Assembly: GCA_947472735.1 (NCBI GenBank)
Contig: CANJBY010000002.1
Coordinates: 1-64,000 of the forward strand
Length of the DNA: 64,000 nucleotides
Direction: 5' to 3'
DNA from: Sphingomonadaceae bacterium
Lineage (GTDB): Bacteria > Pseudomonadota > Alphaproteobacteria > Sphingomonadales > Sphingomonadaceae
Part shown: positions 37,076 to 45,403 of the stretch, piece after piece
How the letters are laid out: every line of letters starts with the position of its first letter
Numbering within the stretch: position 1 is the stretch's first letter
Made by a program: the position numbers and the translations under genes
Notes under the pieces: model-generated
The model's database searches: none
The model's input: only the letters and a program-made list of their open reading frames with translations
Told to the model about the DNA's origin: nothing

Positions 37076-38038
37076 TCACCAGCGCCGTGCCCAGTCCGGC
37101 AAGGCTCCCGGCCGGCTTGCCCGGACGGTCGCACCGCCCCGCTTGCGAAGCCACAGGATCGACCAGTCGCCATTGACCATCCGCGCCGCCAGTCGCAGCC
37201 CGGCGCGGCGGCAAGCGGCGCGGACTTGGGCTTCCTGCGTCTCGAGCAGTCCCGCCAGCAGCAGATGCCCGCCGGGCAGCAGTGCCTGGGCGAATTCCGG
37301 AGCGAGGTGAATCAGTGGGCCGGCAAGGATGTTGGCGATGATCAGATCATACGGCCCGCGCACGGCGAGCAGCGGATGCTCCATCCCGTCGGCTACCAGC
37401 ATGGTCAGTTCGCCAGCCCGCCCCCCCATGGGCACGCCGTTAAGCGCCGCGTTTTCCTCAACCACCCCGACACAGACCGGGTCGATGTCGCTCGCCGTAG
37501 CGAACGCGCGCGGCCACAGGTGCAGTGCGGCGAAGGCGAGCAGTCCGGTGCCGGTGCCGATATCGGCGCAATTGCGCACGACCACGCCTTGCCGCTTCAT
37601 CGCATCGAGCAGCGCGAGGCAGCCTTCGGTGGTGGCGTGCTGTCCCGTGCCGAAGGCTTGGCTGGCAGGAATGCAGTAGTCCCGCACGCCATGCTCGCGG
37701 AGCGGGGGATGTTCCGGGGTGTGGACGTGAAAGCGACCGGCGCGGATCGGCTCCAGACCGGTTTGCGAAAGGGTCAGCCAGTCCACCTCGGGCAGCTGCT
37801 CGACTTCCAGCGGCGGGACCGCGCCCGAAAACAGCGCGGCGATGGCGGCGCGATCGGCGCTGGTGGGCTTGCGGGCGAGCCACGCTTCCAGGCGCCAGTC
37901 TTCCGGGCGGTCTTCGGCGATTTCGCTGCCGGAAAGAACCACTCCTGGATCCCAGTCCAGCGCATCCTCGTGCGCGATCAGTGCGCCCTCGATGACCTGG
38001 CGGGGCGCGTGAACGGTAATCTTCCAGCTTTCGGACAT
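37076..38038 (-). CDS. prmA: Ribosomal protein L11 methyltransferase
   Basis: SAM-dependent enzyme that trimethylates ribosomal protein L11. Seen: substrate-binding N-terminal domain with DWLTLSQTGLEPIRAGRFHVHTP, then CIPASQAFGTGQHATTEGCL (PrmA signature), SAM motif CADIGTGTGLLAFAAL, and LIIANILAGPLIHLAPEF. Length 320 with the ATG at 38038; the frame is open for 30 more codons but without homologous sequence. Convergent with ligA and divergent from the sdh operon. Confidence 0.92.
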   Translation of the reverse strand: MSESWKITVHAPRQVIEGALIAHEDALDWDPGVVLSGSEIAEDRPEDWRLEAWLARKPTSADRAAIAALFSGAVPPLEVEQLPEVDWLTLSQTGLEPIRAGRFHVHTPEHPPLREHGVRDYCIPASQAFGTGQHATTEGCLALLDAMKRQGVVVRNCADIGTGTGLLAFAALHLWPRAFATASDIDPVCVGVVEENAALNGVPMGGRAGELTMLVADGMEHPLLAVRGPYDLIIANILAGPLIHLAPEFAQALLPGGHLLLAGLLETQEAQVRAACRRAGLRLAARMVNGDWSILWLRKRGGATVRASRPGALPDWARRW

Positions 38039-38168
38039 GGATGCGCCATAGGGGCTGGCCGCGCGCTCGCCAAGCATGGACGCGCACCGTCTTGCAAGGC
38101 GGGTCGAATTGGCTAAGGGGTAAGCCACATGCGGCGGTGACCGCGCTTCATTTTAGGGGAATTCTGGC

Positions 38169-38570
38169 ATGGCCCAAGCCGGCACCGGTGGACGCAATCG
38201 TCCGCTCTCACCGCATCTTCAGATCTGGCGCTGGGGTCCGGGCATGACGGTCTCGATTCTCCACCGCATTTCAGGCAACGGGCTGGCCGTGGCCGGCCTG
38301 GGCTTGCTGCTGTGGTGGCTCGGCGCGCTGGCCGGCGGAGCGGAGAGCTACGCAACCTTCACCCGCCTGGTGGATAGCTGGTGGGGCATGGTCATCCTCG
38401 TGGGGGTGAGCTGGTCGTTCTTCAACCACCTGGCCTCGGGCGTCCGCCACTTCGTGCTCGATATCGGCTCCGGCTATGAACTGGTCGCGAATGCTCGCTG
38501 GGCGATCATCACCCCGCTGGTCGGAATTCTTTTCACCGCTGCCTTCTGGGCAGCGATCCTGATTCGCTGA
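38169..38570 (+). CDS. sdhC: Succinate dehydrogenase cytochrome b556 subunit
   Basis: Membrane anchor of complex II, 133 residues with three transmembrane helices. Seen: RPLSPHLQIWRWGPGMTVSILHRISG (the SxxxR quinone-site motif) and the heme-ligand His in FFNHLASGVRHFVLD. First gene of sdhCDA, with 14 bases to sdhD. Confidence 0.94.
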   Translation: MAQAGTGGRNRPLSPHLQIWRWGPGMTVSILHRISGNGLAVAGLGLLLWWLGALAGGAESYATFTRLVDSWWGMVILVGVSWSFFNHLASGVRHFVLDIGSGYELVANARWAIITPLVGILFTAAFWAAILIR

Positions 38571-38584
38571 AGGAGGCGCAGGCG

Positions 38585-38971
38585 ATGGGCAACGGAACCT
38601 CGATCGGCCGCGTTCGCGGGCTTGGATCGGCTCACAGCGGCGCGCATCACTGGCTGATGCAGCGCCTCACCGCAATCGGCAGCCTGGTGCTTGTGCCCTG
38701 GTTGCTGTTCTCGCTGATCACCCTGCCGAATCTGCATTATGAAACCGTGCATGAGTGGCTGGCCCGGCCGGTCCCCGCCACGGCGATGGGCCTGCTTGTG
38801 GTCACCAGCTTCTGGCACGGGCGTCTGGGCATGCAGGTGATGATCGAGGACTATGTCCATGAGCACGCCAACAAGTTTGCAGTCATGACGCTGCTCAATC
38901 TCGCGGCCTTCGCCGGGGCCGCGTTCGGCCTGTTCTGCGTCGTCCGCATCGCGCTTGGAGGCATTGCCTGA
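38585..38971 (+). CDS. sdhD: Succinate dehydrogenase membrane anchor subunit
   Basis: Second heme- and quinone-binding anchor of complex II, 128 residues, three helices. Seen: [20 protein letters not shown] and [19 protein letters not shown], with the conserved His and the DYxH motif of SdhD. Its stop overlaps the sdhA ATG (TGATG). Confidence 0.93.
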   Translation: MGNGTSIGRVRGLGSAHSGAHHWLMQRLTAIGSLVLVPWLLFSLITLPNLHYETVHEWLARPVPATAMGLLVVTSFWHGRLGMQVMIEDYVHEHANKFAVMTLLNLAAFAGAAFGLFCVVRIALGGIA

Positions 38972-40779
38972 TGTCCGCTCCTGCCTACAAGATCATCGAC
39001 CACACCTATGACACCGTGGTCGTCGGCGCCGGCGGCTCTGGCCTGCGCGCCACGATGGGCTCGGCCGAAGCCGGCCTCAAGACCGCCTGCATCACCAAGG
39101 TCTTCCCGACCCGCAGCCATACCGTGGCGGCGCAAGGCGGGATTGCTGCCAGCCTGAAGAACAACACGCCCGATCACTGGACCTGGCACATGTACGATAC
39201 CGTCAAGGGGTCGGACTGGCTGGGCGACCAGGACGCGATCGAATACATGGTGCGCGAGGCGCCCGCCGCGGTTTACGAACTGGAGCACGCCGGCGTTCCG
39301 TTCAGCCGCAACGCCGATGGCACGATCTACCAGCGGCCCTTTGGCGGCCACATGCAGAACATGGGCGAAGGCCCCCCGGTGCAGCGCACTTGCGCGGCGG
39401 CCGACCGTACCGGCCACGCCATGCTCCACGCGCTTTACCAGCAGAGCCTGAAGTACGCGGCGGACTTCTTCATCGAATACTTCGCGATCGACCTGATCAT
39501 GGACAAGGGCCAGTGCGTCGGCGTGATCGCGCTGTGCATGGATGATGGCACGCTGCACCGCTTCCGCGCCAAGGCGGTGGTGCTGGCGACCGGCGGCTAT
39601 GGCCGCTGCTACTACACCGCGACATCGGCCCACACCTGTACCGGCGACGGCGGCGGGATGGTGCTGCGCGCGGGGCTGCCGCTGCAGGACATGGAATTCG
39701 TCCAGTTCCACCCCACCGGCATTTATGGTGCCGGCGTGCTCATCACCGAAGGCGCACGGGGCGAGGGCGGCTACCTGACGAACTCCGAAGGCGAGCGCTT
39801 CATGGAGCGCTATGCGCCGAGCGCAAAGGACCTTGCCAGCCGCGATGTCGTTTCCCGCTCGATGGCGCTGGAAATCCGTGAGGGGCGGGGCGTGGGCCCG
39901 AACAAGGACCACATCTTCCTCCACCTCGATCACATCGCGCCGGACGTGCTGGCCCAGCGCTTGCCCGGGATCACCGAGAGCGGCAAGATTTTCGCCGGCG
40001 TCGACCTTACCCGCCAGCCGCTTCCGGTGGTGCCGACCGTGCACTACAACATGGGCGGCATTCCCACCAACTACCACGGCGAAGTCGTCACCATCGGGGC
40101 TGACGGCAATCCGGAAACCGTGGTCCCCGGCCTGTTCGCGGTGGGCGAGGCGGCCTGCGTCTCGGTTCACGGCGCCAACCGCCTGGGTTCCAACTCGCTG
40201 ATCGACCTGGTGGTCTTCGGCCGCGCGGCGGGTCACCGCCTCAAGGAACTGATCACGCCGGGCACCGCCCACGCCGAGCTGCCCAAGGATTCGGCCGATC
40301 TGTCGCTCACCCGGCTCGACCATTTCCGCAACGCCAAGGGCGGATCGCCCACCGCCGAAGTGCGCACCGAGATGCAGCGCGCGATGAGCCAGCACGCCGC
40401 CGTGTTCCGCACCGACGATCTGATGGCCGAAGGCAAGGCCAAGCTGACGGCGACCTATGCGCGGATGGCCGACATTCACGTCTCCGACCGGGGCCTGATC
40501 TGGAACTCTGACCTCGTCGAGACGATGGAGCTGGACAACCTGATCTCGCAGGCCATCGTCACGCTGCACGGCGCTCACAACCGCAAGGAATCGCGCGGCG
40601 CCCACGCCCACGAGGACTTCCCCGACCGCGACGACAAGGGCTGGATGAAGCACACCGCCGCCTGGTTCGAAGGCTGGGGCGGGCAAGGCGGCACGGTGAA
40701 GATCGACTACCGCCCGGTCCACGAATTCACGCTGACGGACGACGTGGAGTACATCGAGCCGAAGAAGCGGGTGTATTGA
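38971..40779 (+). CDS. sdhA: Succinate dehydrogenase flavoprotein subunit
   Basis: FAD subunit oxidising succinate, 602 residues. Seen: [20 protein letters not shown] (FAD dinucleotide fold), the covalent FAD-linking His in [50 protein letters not shown], and [14 protein letters not shown]. Normally sdhB follows, but here a strong terminator stands 27 bases after the stop and sdhB is not in this window, so the iron-sulfur subunit must be encoded elsewhere. Confidence 0.96.
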   Translation: MSAPAYKIIDHTYDTVVVGAGGSGLRATMGSAEAGLKTACITKVFPTRSHTVAAQGGIAASLKNNTPDHWTWHMYDTVKGSDWLGDQDAIEYMVREAPAAVYELEHAGVPFSRNADGTIYQRPFGGHMQNMGEGPPVQRTCAAADRTGHAMLHALYQQSLKYAADFFIEYFAIDLIMDKGQCVGVIALCMDDGTLHRFRAKAVVLATGGYGRCYYTATSAHTCTGDGGGMVLRAGLPLQDMEFVQFHPTGIYGAGVLITEGARGEGGYLTNSEGERFMERYAPSAKDLASRDVVSRSMALEIREGRGVGPNKDHIFLHLDHIAPDVLAQRLPGITESGKIFAGVDLTRQPLPVVPTVHYNMGGIPTNYHGEVVTIGADGNPETVVPGLFAVGEAACVSVHGANRLGSNSLIDLVVFGRAAGHRLKELITPGTAHAELPKDSADLSLTRLDHFRNAKGGSPTAEVRTEMQRAMSQHAAVFRTDDLMAEGKAKLTATYARMADIHVSDRGLIWNSDLVETMELDNLISQAIVTLHGAHNRKESRGAHAHEDFPDRDDKGWMKHTAAWFEGWGGQGGTVKIDYRPVHEFTLTDDVEYIEPKKRVY

Positions 40780-40805
40780 GTCACGGCACAAAGATACTAT
40801 GAATT

Positions 40806-40838
40806 AAAAGGCCGGGGCGGAAGCGCTCCGGCCTTTTT
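40806..40838 (+). terminator. Rho-independent terminator after sdhA
   Basis: AAAAGGCCGG...CCGGCCTTTTT. The stem extends inward through GGCG/CGCT with one G-U pair to a GAAG loop, about 14 base pairs, followed by TTTTT. A textbook intrinsic terminator ending the sdhCDA transcript. Confidence 0.9.
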
Positions 40839-40871
40839 CGGCTTAGAAAACTATGCTTCATTAGAAGGAAG

Positions 40872-41585
40872 GTGGCTGGGGGGGTTTCTTTGAGAATTGT
40901 GACTTGGAACTGTAACGGTGCTTTTCGTCTCAAACGGCAGGCAGTCGATGCCTTGCATGCCGACGTTCTGGTAATTCAGGAATGCGAAGACCCTGCGCAA
41001 TCGACAGCTGCTTATCGCGATTGGGCAGGTGAATATCTGTGGACCGGATACGGGAAGAGCAAGGGAGTCGGTATTTTCCCCCGCAAGGGACAACTGATTG
41101 AGCCACTCGACTGGGCGGGTCAGGAGTACCAATTATTTTTACCTGCCCGGCTCGACCGCACCCTCACCATTCTTGGCGTGTGGACGCAAAACAGTAAACC
41201 TGCGACTTACAGTTACATCGGGCAATTTTGGCACTTCATGCAATCGAACAAGGCGCGCTTGGATGAGAGTACTGTCATTCTCGGTGATTTCAACAGCAAC
41301 TCTATTTGGGATCGGCCGCGGCGTGCGTGGAATCACTCCGATTGCGTAAATGCGCTTAGAGAATTGAGCTTCACGAGCCTGTATCATCACACTCGAAGTG
41401 AAGGGCAGGGACAGGAGCGGGAGCCGACGTTTTATTTCTATCGTAAGCCTGAAAAACCATTTCATATCGATTTTATTTTTGCGCATGACTGTTTGATAAG
41501 CGCCGAGAATTGCCGAATCCAGATTGGTGATCCTAACATTTGGTTATCGTTGAGTGACCATATGCCAATGATCGCCGATATTTAG
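40872..41585 (+). CDS. Endonuclease/exonuclease/phosphatase family protein
   Basis: A 237-residue cytoplasmic protein of the DNase I/ExoIII-like EEP superfamily. Seen: LRIVTWNCNGAF, the metal-binding Glu in LVIQECEDP, the GDFNSNSIWD motif and the catalytic SDHMPMI at the C-terminus, plus HIDFIFAHD. Members act on DNA, RNA or phosphoesters; nothing decides which. The base composition is clearly less GC-rich than the window, and the gene lies between the sdh terminator and a decayed region, so it looks acquired. GTG at 40872 is used; a TTG at 40890 is possible. Confidence 0.83.
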   Translation: MAGGVSLRIVTWNCNGAFRLKRQAVDALHADVLVIQECEDPAQSTAAYRDWAGEYLWTGYGKSKGVGIFPRKGQLIEPLDWAGQEYQLFLPARLDRTLTILGVWTQNSKPATYSYIGQFWHFMQSNKARLDESTVILGDFNSNSIWDRPRRAWNHSDCVNALRELSFTSLYHHTRSEGQGQEREPTFYFYRKPEKPFHIDFIFAHDCLISAENCRIQIGDPNIWLSLSDHMPMIADI

Positions 41586-41629
41586 GCGCAACAGGGTTTT
41601 CTGTTACGTCTAGGGCATTCCGGCTACGC

Positions 41630-41800
41630 CTACTGATCAGATACTGCACCTAAGGTCGGCTGCACGAGCGCCAATCCGCCCGCCATCGTCTCGCACGCAG
41701 GATCGAAGTGATCGAGAAAGGCGCGCCGCTGGTCATCCGTTCGCAGCTAATCGCGCGCCAGCCAAATCTGTATGGCTCAGACATCCCTGTGCCGGTCAAG
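41630..41800 (-). pseudogene. Gene remnant with in-frame stops
   Basis: Minus-strand frame ending at 41630 reads LRTDDQRRAFLDHFDPACETMAGG and on to AVSDQ-stop, with protein-like composition and GC-rich third positions. It is interrupted by TAG at 41747-41749 and TGA at 41777-41779. I do not recognise the family. The rest of the 326-base gap between the EEP gene and trmL shows nothing else I can support. Low certainty: the plus-strand frame over the same bases is also open. Confidence 0.3.
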
Positions 41801-41911
41801 CCCGTCCGCATGTTTCCCCTTCCGGCGCTATCCCGCATTCGCCAGCGAGCGATGGCCCGGACGCGCCATGACGGTTGAGCAATGCGCCCCACGCGCATAA
41901 GCAGCGGGGCG

Positions 41912-42364
41912 ATGCGCATTGCCCTCTACGAACCCGAAATCGCCGGAAACGTCGGTGCGGTGCTGCGGCTTGGGGCTTGCCTGGGCGCGGCGGTGGATCT
42001 GATCGAGCCGATGGGGTTCGTCTGGGACGATCGGCGGGTGCGGCGGACTGCGATGGACTATATCGACCATGTCGCGGTGGTGCGCCACGCCGGGTTCGGG
42101 GCGTTTCAGGCCAGCATCGGTGCAGCGCGGCTGGTGTTGTTCACCACCAAGGCCAGCCAGTCGCCTTACGATTTCGCTTTTGCCGCGGACGACGTCCTGC
42201 TGTTTGGCAAGGAGAGCGCAGGGGTGCCGGCCGTAGTGGCGGATAGCTGCGCGGCCCGGTTGCGGCTGCCGATGCGGGCAGGAGTGCGCTCCATGAACCT
42301 CGCCATGTCGGCCGGTCTCGCGCTGGGCGAGGCGCTGCGGCAGACCAAGGGCCTGCCCGGCTGA
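41912..42364 (+). CDS. trmL: tRNA (cytidine(34)-2'-O)-methyltransferase
   Basis: SPOUT-class methyltransferase acting on the wobble position of tRNA-Leu, 150 residues. Seen: MRIALYEPEIAGNVGAVLRLGACLG, LFTTKASQSPYDFAFAADDVLLFGKESAGVP and the knot region RLPMRAGVRSMNLAMSAGLALGEALRQ. The start at 41912 matches the family N-terminus. In many Alphaproteobacteria trmL lies next to petABC; here no pet genes follow. Confidence 0.93.
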   Translation: MRIALYEPEIAGNVGAVLRLGACLGAAVDLIEPMGFVWDDRRVRRTAMDYIDHVAVVRHAGFGAFQASIGAARLVLFTTKASQSPYDFAFAADDVLLFGKESAGVPAVVADSCAARLRLPMRAGVRSMNLAMSAGLALGEALRQTKGLPG

Positions 42365-42379
42365 CGCGGACCGTGCTGT

Positions 42380-43240
42380 TCAGGCGCCGAGCGTGACCAT
42401 CAACGTAGGACCGCGCTTGCCTCGCATGCGGTTCACCAGGTTGCGCGCGTTTCGGCGCCAGGTTGCCTTCAGGCCGTCGGTGGAACGGGTCCCCGGCGGG
42501 CGGGTGCCCCAGGGGTCAACCGGCGCGCGCGCGACGTTGAGCAGCCGGACGCCGAGCAGTTCCGCAATCCGGCGGTAACTGTCGAGTGTGAAGTGGTTCA
42601 TGTGGTGCGGCGGCAGGTCGAAAGCATCCTCGCGCGCGCGCAGGATGTCGTTCTCGGGGTCCGGGGTGCTGACGATCAGGCGGCCGCCCGGGCGCAGGCA
42701 GGCGAGACAATCCCTGAGGAACCCGGCCGGATCGACCACGTGCTCGAGCACCTGATAGGAGCAGACGACGTCGTAGGAGGCGGGCTTGGCGGCGGCAAGG
42801 CTCGCGATGTCCATGCACAGCACGGGCCAGTCGGTCACTTTGTCGGCAATCGCTTCGCGGTTGAGTTCAAGACCGGCGGCCTCGCGCACCCGGCCTTGCG
42901 TGTGACGGAGGAAGGTGCCGCGCCCGCATCCGACTTCGAGCAGTCGGTCAGTCGGCCGCAGCTGTTTCAGCGCAGGGCCATATTCCCAGCGCCAGTCGTG
43001 ATAGTAGTTCGGCCACTTGCGCGAGAGCTGCTGGTAGAACGCTTCGTCACCGGCCAGCCGCTCCGGGCGCCAGAACCGGGTGCCGGTACGCTCACATTCG
43101 TAGAGGTCGAGGGTCTCGACCGCGAGCGCTGAGAAATCCACCGTGGCGTCGCACTTGCGACGGTACATCGCTTCCACCGTGCCGGCGGGGATCTGCTCCC
43201 GCAGCCGCGCCGGGCCGAACGGGCCCTCGGTAACTTGCAA
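42380..43240 (-). CDS. Class I SAM-dependent methyltransferase
   Basis: A 286-residue protein with a central methyltransferase fold: DRLLEVGCGRGTFLRHTQG (SAM motif I), CMDIASLAAAKPASYDVVCSYQVLEHVVDPAGFLRDCLACLRPGGRLIVSTP. The N-terminal part (about 25-65, CDATVDFSALAVETLDLYECERTGTRFW) resembles the segment preceding the fold in glycan-modifying methyltransferases. Substrate unknown; no cell-wall gene is adjacent. Convergent with trmL. Confidence 0.85.
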   Translation of the reverse strand: MQVTEGPFGPARLREQIPAGTVEAMYRRKCDATVDFSALAVETLDLYECERTGTRFWRPERLAGDEAFYQQLSRKWPNYYHDWRWEYGPALKQLRPTDRLLEVGCGRGTFLRHTQGRVREAAGLELNREAIADKVTDWPVLCMDIASLAAAKPASYDVVCSYQVLEHVVDPAGFLRDCLACLRPGGRLIVSTPDPENDILRAREDAFDLPPHHMNHFTLDSYRRIAELLGVRLLNVARAPVDPWGTRPPGTRSTDGLKATWRRNARNLVNRMRGKRGPTLMVTLGA

Positions 43241-43321
43241 TGCACGTCTCCTTCCCGGCCAGGTACTGCGGGTATAACCACGCCGGCCGGGAGTTTGATC
43301 CGTGAAGGCCGCGAAATACTG

Positions 43322-44692
43322 TCAGCCTTGCTCTTCGGAGACGTGGCGCTTGGCGAAGTTGGCCATGGCCAGCACGCAGATCACGATCCCGGCCAGGCAG
43401 GCGGCCGTGGTGACATAGCCGTTGAGCACTTTCTCCGTGCTGCCGAGGAACAGCCGTGCGCCGACGAGCGGTGCGGCAACCGCTGCGAATTTCGCCATGA
43501 AGCTGGCCCAGCCCCCGCCGGTCGAACGGATCGCGCTGGGATAGTAGATTGACGTGATTGAAATGACCGCGGCGTGCCCGACGCCCACCATGATCGACCC
43601 CATCAGGATCACCGGCACGAACAGGCCGCTGCCATACTGCACGATTCCCAAGCCGACGAGCGCGACCAGCGGAATGCCGAGCAACGGCGCCAGGGTGATC
43701 CAGGCCGGCCCGCGCCGCTCGGTCAGCGCAAGCAGGCCGACGCCGCCAATCGCCCCGACCAGACCGCCGATCGAGCCGATCGTGGTCGCTTCGGTCACGC
43801 TCATGCCCAGTTCTTCCAGGAACAAGACGCCGTAGCTGGTCTTCAGATAGATCGCGAAGGTCGAGAAGAAATAGGCCAGCCACACCAGTGGCGTGATGTA
43901 GACCAGCCAGCCCTTGAATAACGCACCGAACATCTTGAGCGGCGAGGCCGACTTGCTGGCGCCTGGCTCGTCCGAAAGCGTGAAGGCTGAAAAGCGGCTC
44001 ATGTCCTCGCCCGGGGCAAACTTCGCCAACCCGGCCGCGATGCGGGTGGCCGGTTTGTCCTTGGCGACGAGCCAGCGGACGGATTCCGGCAGAGTGAACT
44101 GCAGCAGCACGGCCAGCGCAAAAGTCGTCACGCCGCAGAAGAAGAACACGGCGTGCCAGCCGTGGGTCGGCGCGATGGCGTTAGTGATCCAGCCGCAGGC
44201 CGCGCCCCCGGTGCTAAAGCCCAGCATCACGATGGTCACCGATGTGGCCCGCATCGAAGCCGGCATGGATTCGACGTTGAGGGACCAGGCCGGTGCCAGA
44301 AGCCCGCCGATCGAGAACCCGCCGAGCACCCGCAACACCATCAGTTGCTCGGGCGTCTGGGCATAGCCGGTAAGAAAGGTGAGGACGGCGCTGAGGACCG
44401 TGCACAGCAGGATAACCGGGCGCCGGCCGAAAATGTCCCCGAAATAGGAGCCGACCAGCGATCCGATCATCTGCCCGACAAAGGCCGCCGCGCTGACATT
44501 GCCCATGGTCACCGTGTCGAGGTGCATCTCGTCGCGGATGTAGGGCAGGGTGAAAGTCATCAACGAAAAGTCGAGCCCGTCGAAGAAAGTGACGAAGCAC
44601 GACAGGATCAGGATCGAGAGATGGTAACGAGTGAACTTCAACCCGCGCATGAACGCCGAAACATCCAGCGTCGCGCCCGCAGTGCCTACCAT
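43322..44692 (-). CDS. MFS transporter, aromatic acid:H+ symporter (AAHS) type
   Basis: A 12-helix major facilitator of about 456 residues. Seen: FVTFFDGLDFSLMTFTLP in TM1 (the DGxD motif of the AAHS family), GSYFGDIFGRRPVI (MFS loop 2-3 motif), and LPESVRWLVAKD in the central loop. It probably imports aromatic or other organic acids. The ATG at 44692 is preferred; TTG and GTG starts lie 14 and 4 codons upstream. It stands alone, so the substrate cannot be deduced. Confidence 0.86.
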   Translation of the reverse strand: MVGTAGATLDVSAFMRGLKFTRYHLSILILSCFVTFFDGLDFSLMTFTLPYIRDEMHLDTVTMGNVSAAAFVGQMIGSLVGSYFGDIFGRRPVILLCTVLSAVLTFLTGYAQTPEQLMVLRVLGGFSIGGLLAPAWSLNVESMPASMRATSVTIVMLGFSTGGAACGWITNAIAPTHGWHAVFFFCGVTTFALAVLLQFTLPESVRWLVAKDKPATRIAAGLAKFAPGEDMSRFSAFTLSDEPGASKSASPLKMFGALFKGWLVYITPLVWLAYFFSTFAIYLKTSYGVLFLEELGMSVTEATTIGSIGGLVGAIGGVGLLALTERRGPAWITLAPLLGIPLVALVGLGIVQYGSGLFVPVILMGSIMVGVGHAAVISITSIYYPSAIRSTGGGWASFMAKFAAVAAPLVGARLFLGSTEKVLNGYVTTAACLAGIVICVLAMANFAKRHVSEEQG

Positions 44693-44809
44693 GGCCTTAT
44701 TCACTCCCGTGATCCGTCTTTGTGCGTAAGACAAACAATGAAGGATGCTACGGATATTGCAAGCGGGGATCGAACGATCCGTTGTGGAGTCGGTTCGGTT
44801 TGCGTGCTA

Positions 44810-44824
44810 TATGTGATTCACATA
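44810..44824. promoter_or_regulatory. Operator candidate of toxin-antitoxin pair
   Basis: TATGTG-ATT-CACATA, a perfect 6-3-6 inverted repeat 11 bases before the BrnT ATG. Type II toxin-antitoxin pairs commonly repress themselves at such a site. Confidence 0.6.
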
Positions 44825-44834
44825 GTCGGGCCGA

Positions 44835-45110
44835 ATGGAGTTCGAATTCGACCGGACCAAGGACGAGGCCAATCGGTTCAAGCATGGCTTGCGATTGGCG
44901 TTCGGAGCGAAGGTATTTGATGATCCGTTTCATGCGCTCGTGCCCTCCCACCGATTGATCGATGGTGAGGATCGATACAAGGCGGTCGGCAAGATCGATG
45001 GCAAGCTGTATACTGCCATCTGGGTCCAACGCGGCGAACGCATCCGGTTGATCTCGGTTCGCAGGAGTAACGCAGGTGAACAAAGAGACTACAATAGCCA
45101 TCCCCGCTGA
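44835..45110 (+). CDS. brnT: BrnT-family toxin
   Basis: A 91-residue RelE-fold ribonuclease toxin of the BrnT family. Seen: MEFEFDRTKDEANRFKHGLRLAFGAKVFDDPF, then DRYKAVGKIDGKLYTAIWVQRGERIRLISVRRSN, matching the BrnT pattern (EWDxxKxxxNxxKHGVxFxxAxxVFxDP and RIISARxA). BrnT cleaves RNA and is held inactive by its antitoxin. The antitoxin gene overlaps its 3' end by 35 bases. AT-richer DNA suggests a mobile origin. Confidence 0.9.
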   Translation: MEFEFDRTKDEANRFKHGLRLAFGAKVFDDPFHALVPSHRLIDGEDRYKAVGKIDGKLYTAIWVQRGERIRLISVRRSNAGEQRDYNSHPR

Positions 45111-45360
45111 TCCCAATGATCCAGAGGATTTCGATGTCTCGGTGGCCGGTCTGGAGCGTGCCCACATGGGGCGCCGCTTTCGCATCCTTCGGCATCGCCT
45201 CGGGCTCAGCCAGACGGAATTCGCTTCAGCCTATGGCATTCCGGTCGCCAACTTGCGACAGTACGAACTGGCCCGCCACATGCCACCTCCGGCCGTGCGG
45301 GCCTATCTCAAGGTGATCGAGGCTGAGCCGGACATGGTGCGGCGGGTGATGGCGGGGTAA
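45076..45360 (+). CDS. HTH antitoxin partner of BrnT
   Basis: A 94-residue protein with a C-terminal XRE-type HTH: MGRRFRILRHRLGLSQTEFASAYGIPVANLRQYELARHMPPPAVRAYLKVI. The N-terminal 30 residues are acidic and could wrap the toxin. The usual BrnT partner, BrnA, is a ribbon-helix-helix (DUF4415) protein, so an HTH antitoxin here is a variant of the module. GTG start at 45076 with GGAG upstream. Likely binds the palindrome at 44810-44824. Confidence 0.8.
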   Translation: MNKETTIAIPADPNDPEDFDVSVAGLERAHMGRRFRILRHRLGLSQTEFASAYGIPVANLRQYELARHMPPPAVRAYLKVIEAEPDMVRRVMAG

Positions 45361-45403
45361 AAGCGCTCATTGCCGCAAAAAGAAGATGCGGTGAAGGCCG
45401 TGG

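Noticed and set aside
38851..40791. 646-codon minus-strand ORF over sdhA
   Set aside because: Antisense to sdhA; long antisense frames are expected at this GC content.
41654..41878. Plus-strand frame reading IEVIEKGAPLVIRSQLIARQ
   Set aside because: Open for about 74 codons but with no good start or recognised family; the complementary frame is at least as protein-like, so I listed only one remnant with low confidence.
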